Positions 25,682-33,038 of a stretch of 52,030 bases of DNA are shown here, piece by piece. Numbering within the stretch: the stretch's first letter is position 1; every line of letters starts with the position of its first letter. Both the position numbers and the translations under genes were made by a program. The DNA is from Candidatus Stahliibacteriota bacterium (GTDB lineage: Bacteria; Hydrothermota; UBA3072), in NCBI GenBank assembly GCA_004377355.1, contig SOIB01000066.1:1-52030 (forward strand), in the 5' to 3' direction. A model generated the notes under the pieces. The model worked only from the letters and a program-made list of their open reading frames with translations. It ran no database searches and was not told where the DNA came from.

Positions 25682-26077
25682 ATGAAGTATAAAATTAATA
25701 TTGGGTTTACTTTGATTGAATTAATGATTATAATAGTAATCATCGGAATCCTTGCTGCTATCGCAATCCCTAATATTATAAAAATTATAAACAGGGCGAA
25801 GGAAGCTAGGGTTAGGAGTAATATTCATACCGTGCAATTTGAGGTAGAGTTATATCAAGTTGACCATCCCGAGAGTTATCCATCAGATGTTGATGTAATA
25901 AAGCACCATCTCCCAGCACATTTGAAGAACCCCTTTAATGAGACGAACCCTGTTCTTCAATATGCGAGTGATCTTGATATCGATGGAGTGGTTGAGTGCA
26001 ATTCGGAAATTCTACGAAAAATGGATTTTTTTTTAAATACCATTGACAAATTGTCCATTATTATTTATAATTGCTAA
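25682..26077 (+). CDS. Type IV pilin-like (prepilin) protein
   Basis: A 131-residue prepilin with a short basic leader (MKYKINIG) and the class III signal: cleavage after Gly, then FTLIELMIIIVIIGILAAIA with Phe+1, Glu+5 and the hydrophobic stalk helix. The globular part (KHHLPAHLKNPFNETN) resembles small type IVa pilins or type II pseudopilins. The ATG at 25682 is chosen because the TTG at 25664 lies inside the sigma-54 promoter. No disulfide-forming pair is obvious; a single Cys is the last residue. PilT-like ATPase is encoded at 33039, but no assembly ATPase or prepilin peptidase is nearby. It is followed after six bases by the first secreted protein of the chaperone locus. Confidence 0.85.
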   Translation: MKYKINIGFTLIELMIIIVIIGILAAIAIPNIIKIINRAKEARVRSNIHTVQFEVELYQVDHPESYPSDVDVIKHHLPAHLKNPFNETNPVLQYASDLDIDGVVECNSEILRKMDFFLNTIDKLSIIIYNC

Positions 26078-26083
26078 GGTGAT

Positions 26084-26524
26084 ATGATGTTATTATGGAT
26101 TCCTTTACTTATATGTGGGCAAACACCGGTAGAGATTAATTTCTCCAACCGAGAAGCACTGGCTTTAGAGATAACAGTGAAGGATCTGTATATTGGACTT
26201 GTGAATCCTGCAACAGGACCTATTGAAATCCCCGGAGCAATTGAAGGTAAGATATATGCGAACACTAATTGGGTTCTGATAAGTTCAACACAAGAAGATT
26301 TTATATCATTAGAAGGAAATACAATTCCTATTAACCGATTAAAGTGGAGGGTCGGTGGTAAGGATTACAGCCCATTCAAAATGGGAGATGTTCATTTATT
26401 GGAAGGTAACCCAACGAGTGAAGATGGAATGTATTTCTCTGTGGATTTGATGCTGGATCTGAAATGGAAAGATGAAGCAGGGGAATATTCCACAAAGTTG
26501 ATGTTTACCGTTATGAAACAATAG
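26084..26524 (+). CDS. Small secreted beta-rich protein, candidate appendage subunit
   Basis: A 146-residue protein with an N-terminal hydrophobic signal (MMLLWIPLLICGQT). The mature part alternates polar and hydrophobic residues in many short strands and ends in a strand, GEYSTKLMFTVMKQ, the form seen in secreted Ig-like subunits such as spore-coat-U and related domains. No family is recognised with certainty. It starts six bases after the pilin stop and ends 14 bases before the next secreted protein, so the genes are cotranscribed. The role as an appendage subunit or adhesin is inferred from the neighbouring chaperone and barrel genes. Confidence 0.6.
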   Translation: MMLLWIPLLICGQTPVEINFSNREALALEITVKDLYIGLVNPATGPIEIPGAIEGKIYANTNWVLISSTQEDFISLEGNTIPINRLKWRVGGKDYSPFKMGDVHLLEGNPTSEDGMYFSVDLMLDLKWKDEAGEYSTKLMFTVMKQ

Positions 26525-26538
26525 AAAGGAGGTATAAA

Positions 26539-27078
26539 ATGCGTAGATTTATTTATTTGATTCTTCTTATACCGTTTGTAGTATTTGCGATTGGGACTTC
26601 AAAAGGTGATTCTCCTCAATCTCAAACAGCCACTCTTACCCTCAAGATTTCCAACAGTGTTGGTATAACAGTTAACAATGATGCAGAGTGGGATTTCACT
26701 ACAGTGCCCAATTTCCCACCAGATGTCTTCCCTCAGTACTATTATCCAACCACCCCAGCCTCGAGTCCTTATCAGCAACTTGAGTACATGGTTTATGGTG
26801 CGGCTGTAGGAGTACTTTGGGAGGTCATTGTTTCTGGAGACGGAGATCCAAACCCTGCCTGTGGTATTCTGCTTGGAGATATAGAATTCAGTGTAGCTGG
26901 TGCGGAGTCATGGACTCCATTCCATACATCCGCTACGCCCGATCAGATTGCAAATGGTTCAGGCAAAACAGCTGGTTGGGTCTCACTAAATCAGGATTAC
27001 CGCGTTAATATAGATGGCGATGAGGTATCGACTGTCGGTTCAACCGTCACCATAACCTATACCATCCAGACTCTTTAA
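26539..27078 (+). CDS. Secreted beta-rich protein, candidate major subunit
   Basis: A 179-residue protein with a clear Sec signal (residues 1-17, MRRF...VVFA) and a very strong ribosome site (AAAGGAGGT), stronger than its neighbours, as expected for an abundant subunit. The mature N-terminus carries an alternating strand (TATLTLKISNSVGITV) that could serve as a donor strand, and the C-terminus ends STVTITYTIQTL, another beta strand. One Cys is visible (NPACGILLGD), so no disulfide. Repeated aromatic-Pro stretches lie between. I recognise no named family. Subunit status is inference from expression strength, fold pattern and the adjacent chaperone. Confidence 0.6.
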   Translation: MRRFIYLILLIPFVVFAIGTSKGDSPQSQTATLTLKISNSVGITVNNDAEWDFTTVPNFPPDVFPQYYYPTTPASSPYQQLEYMVYGAAVGVLWEVIVSGDGDPNPACGILLGDIEFSVAGAESWTPFHTSATPDQIANGSGKTAGWVSLNQDYRVNIDGDEVSTVGSTVTITYTIQTL

Positions 27079-27121
27079 TGGTTAATAAAACTGGCCCTCC
27101 CTTCTAATCATTAATATGTAG

Positions 27122-27841
27122 ATGATAAATTTACTCCTTGCTGTTTCCCTCCTTGTTTCTCCTATGCGTATCGAAGTAACCACTTTACCGGGAGTGGTTA
27201 TGAAAGAAATTATTGTAAAGAATGCCGATGAATTCAATGAATCCCGGTTTGTTATTTATGAGGGGGATTGGAGACTTGATCCATGGGGGGTTGTATCGTA
27301 CTTTCCTCCTGGAAGCCTTACTACTTCATGTTCTGATTGGATTTCCATAAATCCCCGGGAATTTACCTTACCACCGGGTGAGCAGGAAGTAGTAAGGGTG
27401 ACATTTGATGTTCCTCCAGAGACAGAAGGCAGTTTCTGGAGCGTTATCTTCATTGAGGGAAAGCCGCCTGAGAGAGAAGAATGGACACCGCTTCTTCAAC
27501 TTGCGGGTAGAATTGGTATATCTACCTACCTCGAAATTGCCGGAACAGTGGTGCGGCAGGCTACTATCAAGGATATGAAAGTAGAGGATAACAACGTAAT
27601 TATAGAATTCTACAATGAGGGAAATCACTGGGTGAGGCCTGAGATCAAACTCTGGATTTCCAGAGGAAAAGAGAAGATATATTCTGATTCTGTTAAAACC
27701 TCTCTTGTGCTTCCTGAATCCAGGAGATACTATAAATTCAATCTGGATGATCTAGAACTCCATTCGGGTGACAGTATAATAACCCGGATAGATTATGGAG
27801 GAGAAAAAATACTGTTGGGGATCAAGGATATTAAATATTAA
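27122..27841 (+). CDS. PapD-like periplasmic chaperone
   Basis: A 239-residue protein with a hydrophobic N-terminus (MINLLLAVSLLVS). Two Ig-like domains are visible. The first contains MRIEVTTLPG, VIYEGDWRLDPWGVVSYFPPG, WISINPREFTLPPGEQEVVRVTFDVPPETEGSFWSVI-type strands, which is the pattern of pilus chaperone and related domains: an acidic YEGDW turn, then Trp-Ile-x-Ile-x-P, then pG-e-x-x-x-V-R-V. The second domain begins near residue 125. No Shine-Dalgarno site is seen in the 43-base gap. It sits between the candidate subunit and the barrel gene, the usual place for a pilus chaperone. The assignment rests on pattern only. Confidence 0.65.
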   Translation: MINLLLAVSLLVSPMRIEVTTLPGVVMKEIIVKNADEFNESRFVIYEGDWRLDPWGVVSYFPPGSLTTSCSDWISINPREFTLPPGEQEVVRVTFDVPPETEGSFWSVIFIEGKPPEREEWTPLLQLAGRIGISTYLEIAGTVVRQATIKDMKVEDNNVIIEFYNEGNHWVRPEIKLWISRGKEKIYSDSVKTSLVLPESRRYYKFNLDDLELHSGDSIITRIDYGGEKILLGIKDIKY

Positions 27842-27847
27842 TCGATA

Positions 27848-29674
27848 ATGACCCTTTTTCTTATTTCGTTTACATATTTTTCCCAACTTAGCCATAACCT
27901 ATATCAGTATCAGGAAGAGACTTTTTCGGTTACAAGCTGGGGAATTGAACTTGAAGAAGATCAATGGACCATCTATTCCCGTTTATACAGATATCAAAGG
28001 ATGGCAGGGCTTAAGGAATTTACTTTCCGATACGATTCAATATTGATTAATAAGAACTATTATCATTTATTGGCTGGGGATAATAATAGAGTAAGAGGAC
28101 TTCTGGTTGGATCGAAAACAAAGGGTTTTGGGTGGGATTTGCAAGTAGGGAAAATGCAGGATATTATACCAGGCCCATTCCCAACCTATAATAGGAATCT
28201 CTTCTATTCTGAGTTAGATCTCAGCATTTCCGGTCATAATTTTTTCCTTATGGGTAGATGGGATAAAGATAGTTATCTACCACTCCTTGGAGACCAATTT
28301 GTGTTTAAACATGGAAACCTTAGTCTGTTGAACGACATTAAGATCAGTTATAGAGATCGCCCCGGGATAGCTTTATATGAAGATCTTTATTACAAAAGGC
28401 CCAATCTCTTCTTACGCTCATTTCTTCGTTATTTTAGTTCGGGATTTTCCGATAAAGAGAATATAGTTTACAGCAGGGGAAGGGTGAACTGGGGGATGAA
28501 TTCTTCATATAGGTTCCCCTCTGGTCTTTCTATCCATTCAGGAGCGGGGTTCAGAGGAATGTTGGATGAAAAACTGGAGTATCTGTTTTTGGGAGGGCTA
28601 TCTTTTTATATGCCGGGAAGGATCTCATTTGATTTTACCAATAATCTTATGGGGGGAGGATACAGGGATTGGGGATATAGGCGTTATCTCAGACTGAATG
28701 TGCCTTTCAAGCGGCATCAATTTCTAGTCAATTATGAAAAGAGTAGCATTAATAGGGAAAGGGAGTCCTTCGGTTTAGAAGGCCAGTTCTATCTTTCAAG
28801 TAGGAGCAGGCTGGATCTTTCCTTTGAAAGGATGAGTCTTTATGGATGGGATATCTCCTTTGGCGGAATGCTTTCTCCCTTCAGGAATCTCAAGACAAAC
28901 TGGAGATTCCAGTATCGAGAAGATCGTCTCTATTATAATACCTCTCTTTCCTGGATTGGTTGGGGGAATTGGATTGGTAGATTCGGTATAGCCGGGAATA
29001 CGGAGACTAATTCAAAACAATATCGACTTGAAATAACGAAAAGCGGTACTCTGGAGAAATTTGGCATCGGTGGGGTTACGGGTTTGGTCTGGCAGGATGA
29101 AAATGGAGATAGGATAAGACAGGAGGGAGAACCTCCAGTCAGGGATATTGAGGTAATCCTTGATGAAGAGAGGAGGACGAAGGTTGATGAGAGGGGCAGG
29201 TATAAATTCAGACTGATCCCGAAGGGAGAACATACCATAAAACTTGATATCAAAGGAGTTCCCGCCTTTTTAGGTACGGAAAGGGTTGAGAAAAGTTTTA
29301 CAAGTGGCTTCTTTGATGTACAGGTAATAGATTTTCCTATCTACGGACTTTCCTCTATTCAGGGTAGAGTCTACTACGATAAAAATCATAATTTAAAATG
29401 GGATCCCGATGAAGGAGGCGTGCCCAACGTAAGGGTAACAGTAAAGATAAAGAAGTTCGAGAAGTATACTTACACCTGGCAAAACGGTACATATCTTATT
29501 AGCAACCTTGTACCTGGAGTCTATACCGTTACTGCTTCCATTCTTCCTCCTGGCTATGAATTAAGTCCTAAGGGGCTGGTTTTATATATCGAACTCACTC
29601 CCGGAACAAAGATAAAAGGACTAAATTTTGGGGTGGCTACCCCGAAGAAAGAGGTAGAAATAAAAAGGTTCTGA
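27848..29674 (+). CDS. Outer-membrane barrel-like protein with two SdrD-B-type domains, candidate usher
   Basis: A 608-residue protein. A short hydrophobic start is followed by some 400 residues of alternating aromatic and polar strands with tight turns (for example SLNDIKISYRDRPG, NWRFQYREDRLYYNTSLSW), the look of a large beta-barrel. Residues 415-515 and 516-600 each hold an SdrD-B/carboxypeptidase-regulatory-like domain with the pattern GxVxxDxNxDxxxxxGE and a later GRYxFxLIPxG (seen as GLVWQDENGDRIRQEGE and GRVYYDKNHNLKWDPDEGG). Classical ushers are about 800 residues with a plug domain; this is shorter and I see no plug. The usher role is inferred from the neighbours. Confidence 0.65.
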   Translation: MTLFLISFTYFSQLSHNLYQYQEETFSVTSWGIELEEDQWTIYSRLYRYQRMAGLKEFTFRYDSILINKNYYHLLAGDNNRVRGLLVGSKTKGFGWDLQVGKMQDIIPGPFPTYNRNLFYSELDLSISGHNFFLMGRWDKDSYLPLLGDQFVFKHGNLSLLNDIKISYRDRPGIALYEDLYYKRPNLFLRSFLRYFSSGFSDKENIVYSRGRVNWGMNSSYRFPSGLSIHSGAGFRGMLDEKLEYLFLGGLSFYMPGRISFDFTNNLMGGGYRDWGYRRYLRLNVPFKRHQFLVNYEKSSINRERESFGLEGQFYLSSRSRLDLSFERMSLYGWDISFGGMLSPFRNLKTNWRFQYREDRLYYNTSLSWIGWGNWIGRFGIAGNTETNSKQYRLEITKSGTLEKFGIGGVTGLVWQDENGDRIRQEGEPPVRDIEVILDEERRTKVDERGRYKFRLIPKGEHTIKLDIKGVPAFLGTERVEKSFTSGFFDVQVIDFPIYGLSSIQGRVYYDKNHNLKWDPDEGGVPNVRVTVKIKKFEKYTYTWQNGTYLISNLVPGVYTVTASILPPGYELSPKGLVLYIELTPGTKIKGLNFGVATPKKEVEIKRF

Positions 29675-29946
29675 ACTTCCTCTTCCCCTTTAGGCTTCCA
29701 ACCCAGATTCATATTACCTCTTTAGCCTCAGTTACACATAAAGCATACAAGATTTTAAAGCGTATCTGTGCTCGGTCCGGTTACTGACCAATCCAGTTTC
29801 CTGTATCATCTGGGCCCCCATTGGGAAATAAAAAGGGACCAAGACGCTGTGGATAAGCTTTATAAGAATTACTAATAAATCAATTCTCTCATTTTTTAAA
29901 CATCTAAATCTAGGCGAAAAGCCCACCGATATATTGCCCAACACAA
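29675..29946. other. Intergenic region after the chaperone-barrel operon
   Basis: I see no credible gene. A 70-codon minus-strand frame (29732-29944) has no ribosome site and an implausible composition. No clear terminator is seen for either convergent gene. The G+C-richer stretch near 29770-29850 stands out from the flanks but matches nothing I recognise. Confidence 0.4.
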
Positions 29947-30522
29947 TTATCTCACCATTATTAACTTCTTGGATGAATTGTAATCCCCTGCCACAATCCT
30001 ATAGAAATACGAACCGCTTGGAACTTTTTCTCCTTTCTCATTTCTTCCATCCCAAATAACTGTATATTCGCCGGGTTCCTTTTTGCCCTCGACAAGAATC
30101 CTCACTAATTGACCTGCTAAATTATATATTTTGAGCGATACTTCCCCTTTTTCCTGAAGGATATAGCGGATTCTTGATTCCTTTACACCCTTAAAGAGTA
30201 TTTCATACACGCCATCCTCATTAACATCTATCAATCGGGGGCTCAAAAGTGGGTGATACCAACCACCGTAGCTGTCTGCACCATCCTCAATATAATTCCA
30301 CTTCTCAGATTCCCATTCTAAGTTTCCTGTAGTTCCATCAATTACAAGTATCCTATCGGAAAGAAAAACAACTTCTTTTGTTGCATCCCCATCAGTATCT
30401 TCACATCCAATAAAAAGATATGCTTCAGTGTCCCAAGTCTCTTGGTATTGAGCGCTTACTGGATAAACCATAAATCCAAAAATTCCAACCATGATTAGTA
30501 TACGGAATAAGTTTTTAAACAC
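29947..30522 (-). CDS. Small secreted protein with Ca-binding-type repeat and C-terminal sorting domain
   Basis: The start is GTG at 30522, with AAGGAGG five bases ahead; this gives 191 residues, and a further upstream ATG is not needed. A signal peptide (VFKNLFRILIMVGIFGFMVY) ends near Ala-Gln. Two Asp-rich turns, DTDGDATKE and DVNEDGVYE, resemble FG-GAP/EF-like calcium loops. The C-terminal 80 residues form a FlgD-Ig/sorting-domain type unit: YNLAGQLVRILVEGKKEPG, WDGRNEKGEKVPSGSYFYRI and the closing KKLIMVR. It would be exported and anchored by a PorV-type route (inference). It looks like a shortened version of a larger repeat protein, as most such cargos are several hundred residues. Confidence 0.75.
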   Translation of the reverse strand: MFKNLFRILIMVGIFGFMVYPVSAQYQETWDTEAYLFIGCEDTDGDATKEVVFLSDRILVIDGTTGNLEWESEKWNYIEDGADSYGGWYHPLLSPRLIDVNEDGVYEILFKGVKESRIRYILQEKGEVSLKIYNLAGQLVRILVEGKKEPGEYTVIWDGRNEKGEKVPSGSYFYRIVAGDYNSSKKLIMVR

Positions 30523-30915
30523 TTTAACCTCCTTATTTTTGCTTATTTTACAACAATATTTCTTCATAGGCAAGCTTTTCACCTAAATTTGTTGGAAGGA
30601 CGTAAATTATAAAATTAACTTACTATTACAATATTTTCATTCTCCCCCCTTTTATAAAATATAAACAGATAAATCAGACAAGCCAAAAAACCCTTATTTT
30701 CAATTCCTTTCTTCAAAATTCAGAAACATTAATAACTTCCCAAAATATAAGGTTTAAAAATGATTTTATAGTAATCATAACACGCTCCAAAAAACTTGAC
30801 ATCATTTATATTTTTGTTATATTACAAAAGCAATGTTTGAGACTAGGATAATTTCATTAGAATCTAGATTCGCGAAGTTGGCACAAACAAGATTTAATGC
30901 TTTATAAGTTATTGA
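30523..30915. other. Intergenic region with tRNA promoter
   Basis: AT-rich, no gene seen. Holds the upstream region of the minus-strand sorting-domain gene and the tRNA promoter at 30796-30823. Otherwise I see no repeat or conserved structure in it. Confidence 0.5.
30796..30823 (+). promoter_or_regulatory. Promoter of the two tRNA genes
   Basis: TTGACA (30796-30801), a 16-base spacer and TATATT (30818-30823). The first tRNA begins at 30916, giving a leader of about 85 bases before processing. Confidence 0.65.
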
Positions 30916-30989
30916 GGGCCCGTAGCTCAGTTGGTTAGAGCGCCTGACTCATAATCAGTAGGTCGCGGGTTCGAAGCCTGCCGGGCCCA
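30916..30989 (+). tRNA. tRNA with CAU anticodon (Met, or Ile2)
   Basis: A full cloverleaf of 74 nt: acceptor GGGCCCG pairs with CGGGCCC (30982-30988), D-arm, anticodon stem CTGA-type with loop CTCATAA (anticodon CAT), T-arm with GGTTCGAAGCC. Discriminator base A at 30989; CCA is not encoded. The first pair is G-C, so it is not initiator-like (no mismatch at 1-72). Elongator Met and lysidine-modified Ile2 cannot be told apart by eye. Confidence 0.92.
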
Positions 30990-31016
30990 TAACAAAAAAT
31001 GGAGTTTATTATAATA

Positions 31017-31090
31017 GGGCGGATAGCTCAGATGGTCAGAGCGCCGGTCTCACATACCGGAGGTCAGAGGTTCAACTCCTCTTTCGCCCA
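31017..31090 (+). tRNA. tRNA-Val (CAC)
   Basis: Cloverleaf of 74 nt: acceptor GGGCGGA pairs with TTCGCCC (31083-31089, with one G-T pair). The anticodon stem CCGGT/ACCGG encloses the loop CTCACAT with anticodon CAC, reading GUG. T-arm contains GGTTCAACTCC. Discriminator A at 31090; no encoded CCA. It lies 27 bases after the CAU tRNA and is followed directly by a terminator. Confidence 0.92.
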
Positions 31091-31116
31091 AAAGTGCACG
31101 AGAGTGCACTTTTTTT
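31091..31116 (+). terminator. Rho-independent terminator of the tRNA pair
   Basis: Stem AAAGTGCAC (31091-31099), loop GAGA, stem GTGCACTTT (31104-31112), running into a T tract to 31116. It begins one base after the tRNA-Val discriminator. The next gene has its Shine-Dalgarno site a few bases after the T tract, so it may be expressed by read-through. Confidence 0.9.
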
Positions 31117-31132
31117 ATATTCTGGAGGATAT

Positions 31133-31849
31133 ATGGAAATCCAGGAAAAAATGAAGACACTTATGGAGCTGTATGAAAAGGATAAAGAGTTAATTAAAAT
31201 ACAAAATTTAGAGAAGGAAGTTCCCGAAGAAATCACTAGATTAGATGAAGAATTAAATGAACTAAGTGAAAAATTAGGAGAAGAGGAAAAATCTTCAGAA
31301 GAGATTGATACGAGAAGGTTGGATTTGGAACGTGAAGTGGAAGAACAGAGATTAAATCTTAAGAATTTCAGAAAGAGAAAAATGGAGGTACATACTAATA
31401 AGGAATTTCTGACATTAAAAAGTGAGATTGAACATACAGAGAAAAAGATAATAGAGTTAGAAGACGAATTAATCGATGTTTACCTTGAAAAAGAAGAGCA
31501 GGAGAAGAAAACAGACGAAGCCAGTTGTATTTACAACAATAAAAAAGAAGAAATAGAAAAAATAAAGGAATCACTCAATAAGAAGCTTGCTGATTCAAAG
31601 GAAGGTTTATTAATTAAGGAGGATGAAAGAAAAAGAATTGCAGCAAGACTGCAGGATGAAATACTTCTTAAAAAATATGATAGATTAAAAGAATCCAGAG
31701 GAAGGGGAGTTTCTATTATAGAAAATGAAATTTGCCCGGAATGCCATTCCACCATACCTCCTCAATTATTTGCTGAAGTCCGTAGGGGTGATAAAATAAT
31801 TACCTGCCACTCGTGTGGTAGAATATTGCTTTATAAGTGGATAGAGTGA
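31133..31849 (+). CDS. Coiled-coil protein with C4 zinc ribbon (COG1579-like)
   Basis: The start at ATG 31133 follows GGAGG by six bases; an upstream ATG at 31094 lies in the terminator and is rejected. The 238-residue protein has long antiparallel coiled coils in residues 1-185 (Glu/Lys rich, ITRLDEELNELSEKL) and a C-terminal zinc ribbon with CPECHSTIP and CHSCGRIL. The family is widespread, and its gene is often next to an RNase H gene, as here. The molecular role is unknown; nucleic-acid or secretion-system partners have been suggested for relatives. Stop and the rnhA start share a GTGA. Confidence 0.85.
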   Translation: MEIQEKMKTLMELYEKDKELIKIQNLEKEVPEEITRLDEELNELSEKLGEEEKSSEEIDTRRLDLEREVEEQRLNLKNFRKRKMEVHTNKEFLTLKSEIEHTEKKIIELEDELIDVYLEKEEQEKKTDEASCIYNNKKEEIEKIKESLNKKLADSKEGLLIKEDERKRIAARLQDEILLKKYDRLKESRGRGVSIIENEICPECHSTIPPQLFAEVRRGDKIITCHSCGRILLYKWIE

Positions 31850-32247
31850 TCAAAATCTATACCGATGGATCTAGTCGTGGCAATCCAGGTCCTGCAGGAA
31901 TTGGTATTTTAATAATAGATGATAAAGGTAATGAGGTTAAAAGAATATCTGAATATATAGGTGAAACGACAAATAATATCGCTGAATACAGTGCACTCCT
32001 ACGAGCAGTTATTGAATGTGAAAAAAGAAAAATATATTCAGTTGAATTCTTCACAGATAGCGAGTTGTTGGTAAATCAACTCAACAAAGTATATAAGATT
32101 AAAAATGAAGGATTAAAGCCCTTATATGTAAAATTGTTGAGTAAGCTAATGAATTTTAGGGATTGGAGTATTAAACATATTCCAAGGGAAGAAAACAAAA
32201 TAGCTGATTTCCTTGCAAATCAGGCACTTGATAAAAAAAGTCGGTGA
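31846..32247 (+). CDS. rnhA: Ribonuclease H (type I, rnhA-like)
   Basis: Degrades RNA in RNA-DNA hybrids. The start is taken at GTG 31846, overlapping the previous stop (GTGA), giving 133 residues; GTG 31837 would add three. The four acidic catalytic residues are seen in IYTDGSSRGNPGP, NIAEYSALL, FFTDSELLV and NKIADFLANQA. No N-terminal hybrid-binding domain. The C-terminal basic protrusion typical of E. coli RNase HI is reduced, as in many short members. Confidence 0.92.
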   Translation: MIKIYTDGSSRGNPGPAGIGILIIDDKGNEVKRISEYIGETTNNIAEYSALLRAVIECEKRKIYSVEFFTDSELLVNQLNKVYKIKNEGLKPLYVKLLSKLMNFRDWSIKHIPREENKIADFLANQALDKKSR

Positions 32248-32265
32248 TTTAAAATCAGCGACTTT
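32237..32265 (+). terminator. Hairpin overlapping the rnhA stop codon
   Basis: AAAGTCG-G-TGATT pairs with AATCA-G-CGACTTT, one G-G mismatch, spanning 32237-32265. The following sequence is AT-rich without a long T run, so termination on the plus strand is moderate. On the minus strand it would be followed by seven T residues. Confidence 0.45.
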
Positions 32266-32558
32266 AATTGAATATAAAATATTTTAATAAATTATTCTCC
32301 TAAATTTTCTATTTATCTTAAAAATACCTGGAATGGTATTGAAAACATCAATCACATAATTTACTATTCACTGATATTAGGTACTTAATTTTCAAAAATA
32401 CACTTTACTACCTTTTTTAAATGGTTATCGCTTAAGATATACTTACCAACATCCTATTAAATAATTAGATTTTTCTCTTAAACTTACCATCCTAATTTCA
32501 CACTTGACTTATTGATATATCATTTATATATTTTACAAAAGGAAAATGGGGGAACAAT
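32248..32558. other. 311-bp region before accB
   Basis: Holds the end of the rnhA hairpin and the accB promoter at 32504-32532. The remaining 230 bases are AT-rich, with no gene or recognisable repeat. Confidence 0.5.
32504..32532 (+). promoter_or_regulatory. Promoter of the accB-to-recX gene run
   Basis: TTGACT (32504-32509), a 17-base spacer and TATATT (32527-32532). Predicted start near 32539, a 20-base leader containing GGGGGA ahead of the accB ATG at 32559. This is the only convincing promoter I find at the head of the 16.5-kb run of genes. Confidence 0.65.
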
Positions 32559-33035
32559 ATGAAAATAAGCTTTATTAAGCAGTTGATTAATATCGTGGAA
32601 ATGAGCAATATTTGTGAAATTGAGATAACAAGATTTTTTACAAAGATTAGGATTTCTAAAACTTCCCTAAGAGAAACAAATGAAGAATTAATTTCTATAT
32701 CAAAAAAAACCAATAGAGAATCTGGAAAGTCAGTAAAGATTGAAGAAGTAAAAAAAGAAAAAAAGAAAGAGAAAAAGAAAGAAAAGGAGGACAATATCCA
32801 TACTATTACTTCACCAATGGTTGGAACTTTCTATATAGCTCCAGCCCCTGATGCACCTCCATATATTGAAACCGGGGATCGTATCAAGAAGGGTGATGTA
32901 GTGTGTATAATTGAAGCTATGAAAATAATGAATGAGATTGAGTCTGATGTGTCTGGTGAAGTTGTTGATGTTTTAGTAACCAACGAAGAACCCGTGGAAT
33001 ATAATCAGGAATTATTCATTATAAGGAAAACTTAA
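32559..33035 (+). CDS. accB: Biotin carboxyl carrier protein of acetyl-CoA carboxylase
   Basis: Carries carboxybiotin for malonyl-CoA synthesis; 158 residues. The N-terminal part is followed by a Lys/Glu-rich linker (residues 60-78, poly-KKEK) and the biotinyl domain. The biotin-attachment motif is EAMKIMNEIE (canonical AMKM, here AMKI), with the lysine near residue 123; the flanking SPMVGTFYIAPAPDAPPY is typical. GGGGGA precedes the ATG. The expected partner accC follows only after an intervening pilT gene. The carboxyltransferase subunits are not in the window. Confidence 0.93.
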   Translation: MKISFIKQLINIVEMSNICEIEITRFFTKIRISKTSLRETNEELISISKKTNRESGKSVKIEEVKKEKKKEKKKEKEDNIHTITSPMVGTFYIAPAPDAPPYIETGDRIKKGDVVCIIEAMKIMNEIESDVSGEVVDVLVTNEEPVEYNQELFIIRKT

Positions 33036-33038
33036 AGA

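Noticed and set aside
29732-29944. 70-codon minus-strand reading frame.
   Set aside because: No ribosome site, no recognisable domain; the composition looks like non-coding sequence.
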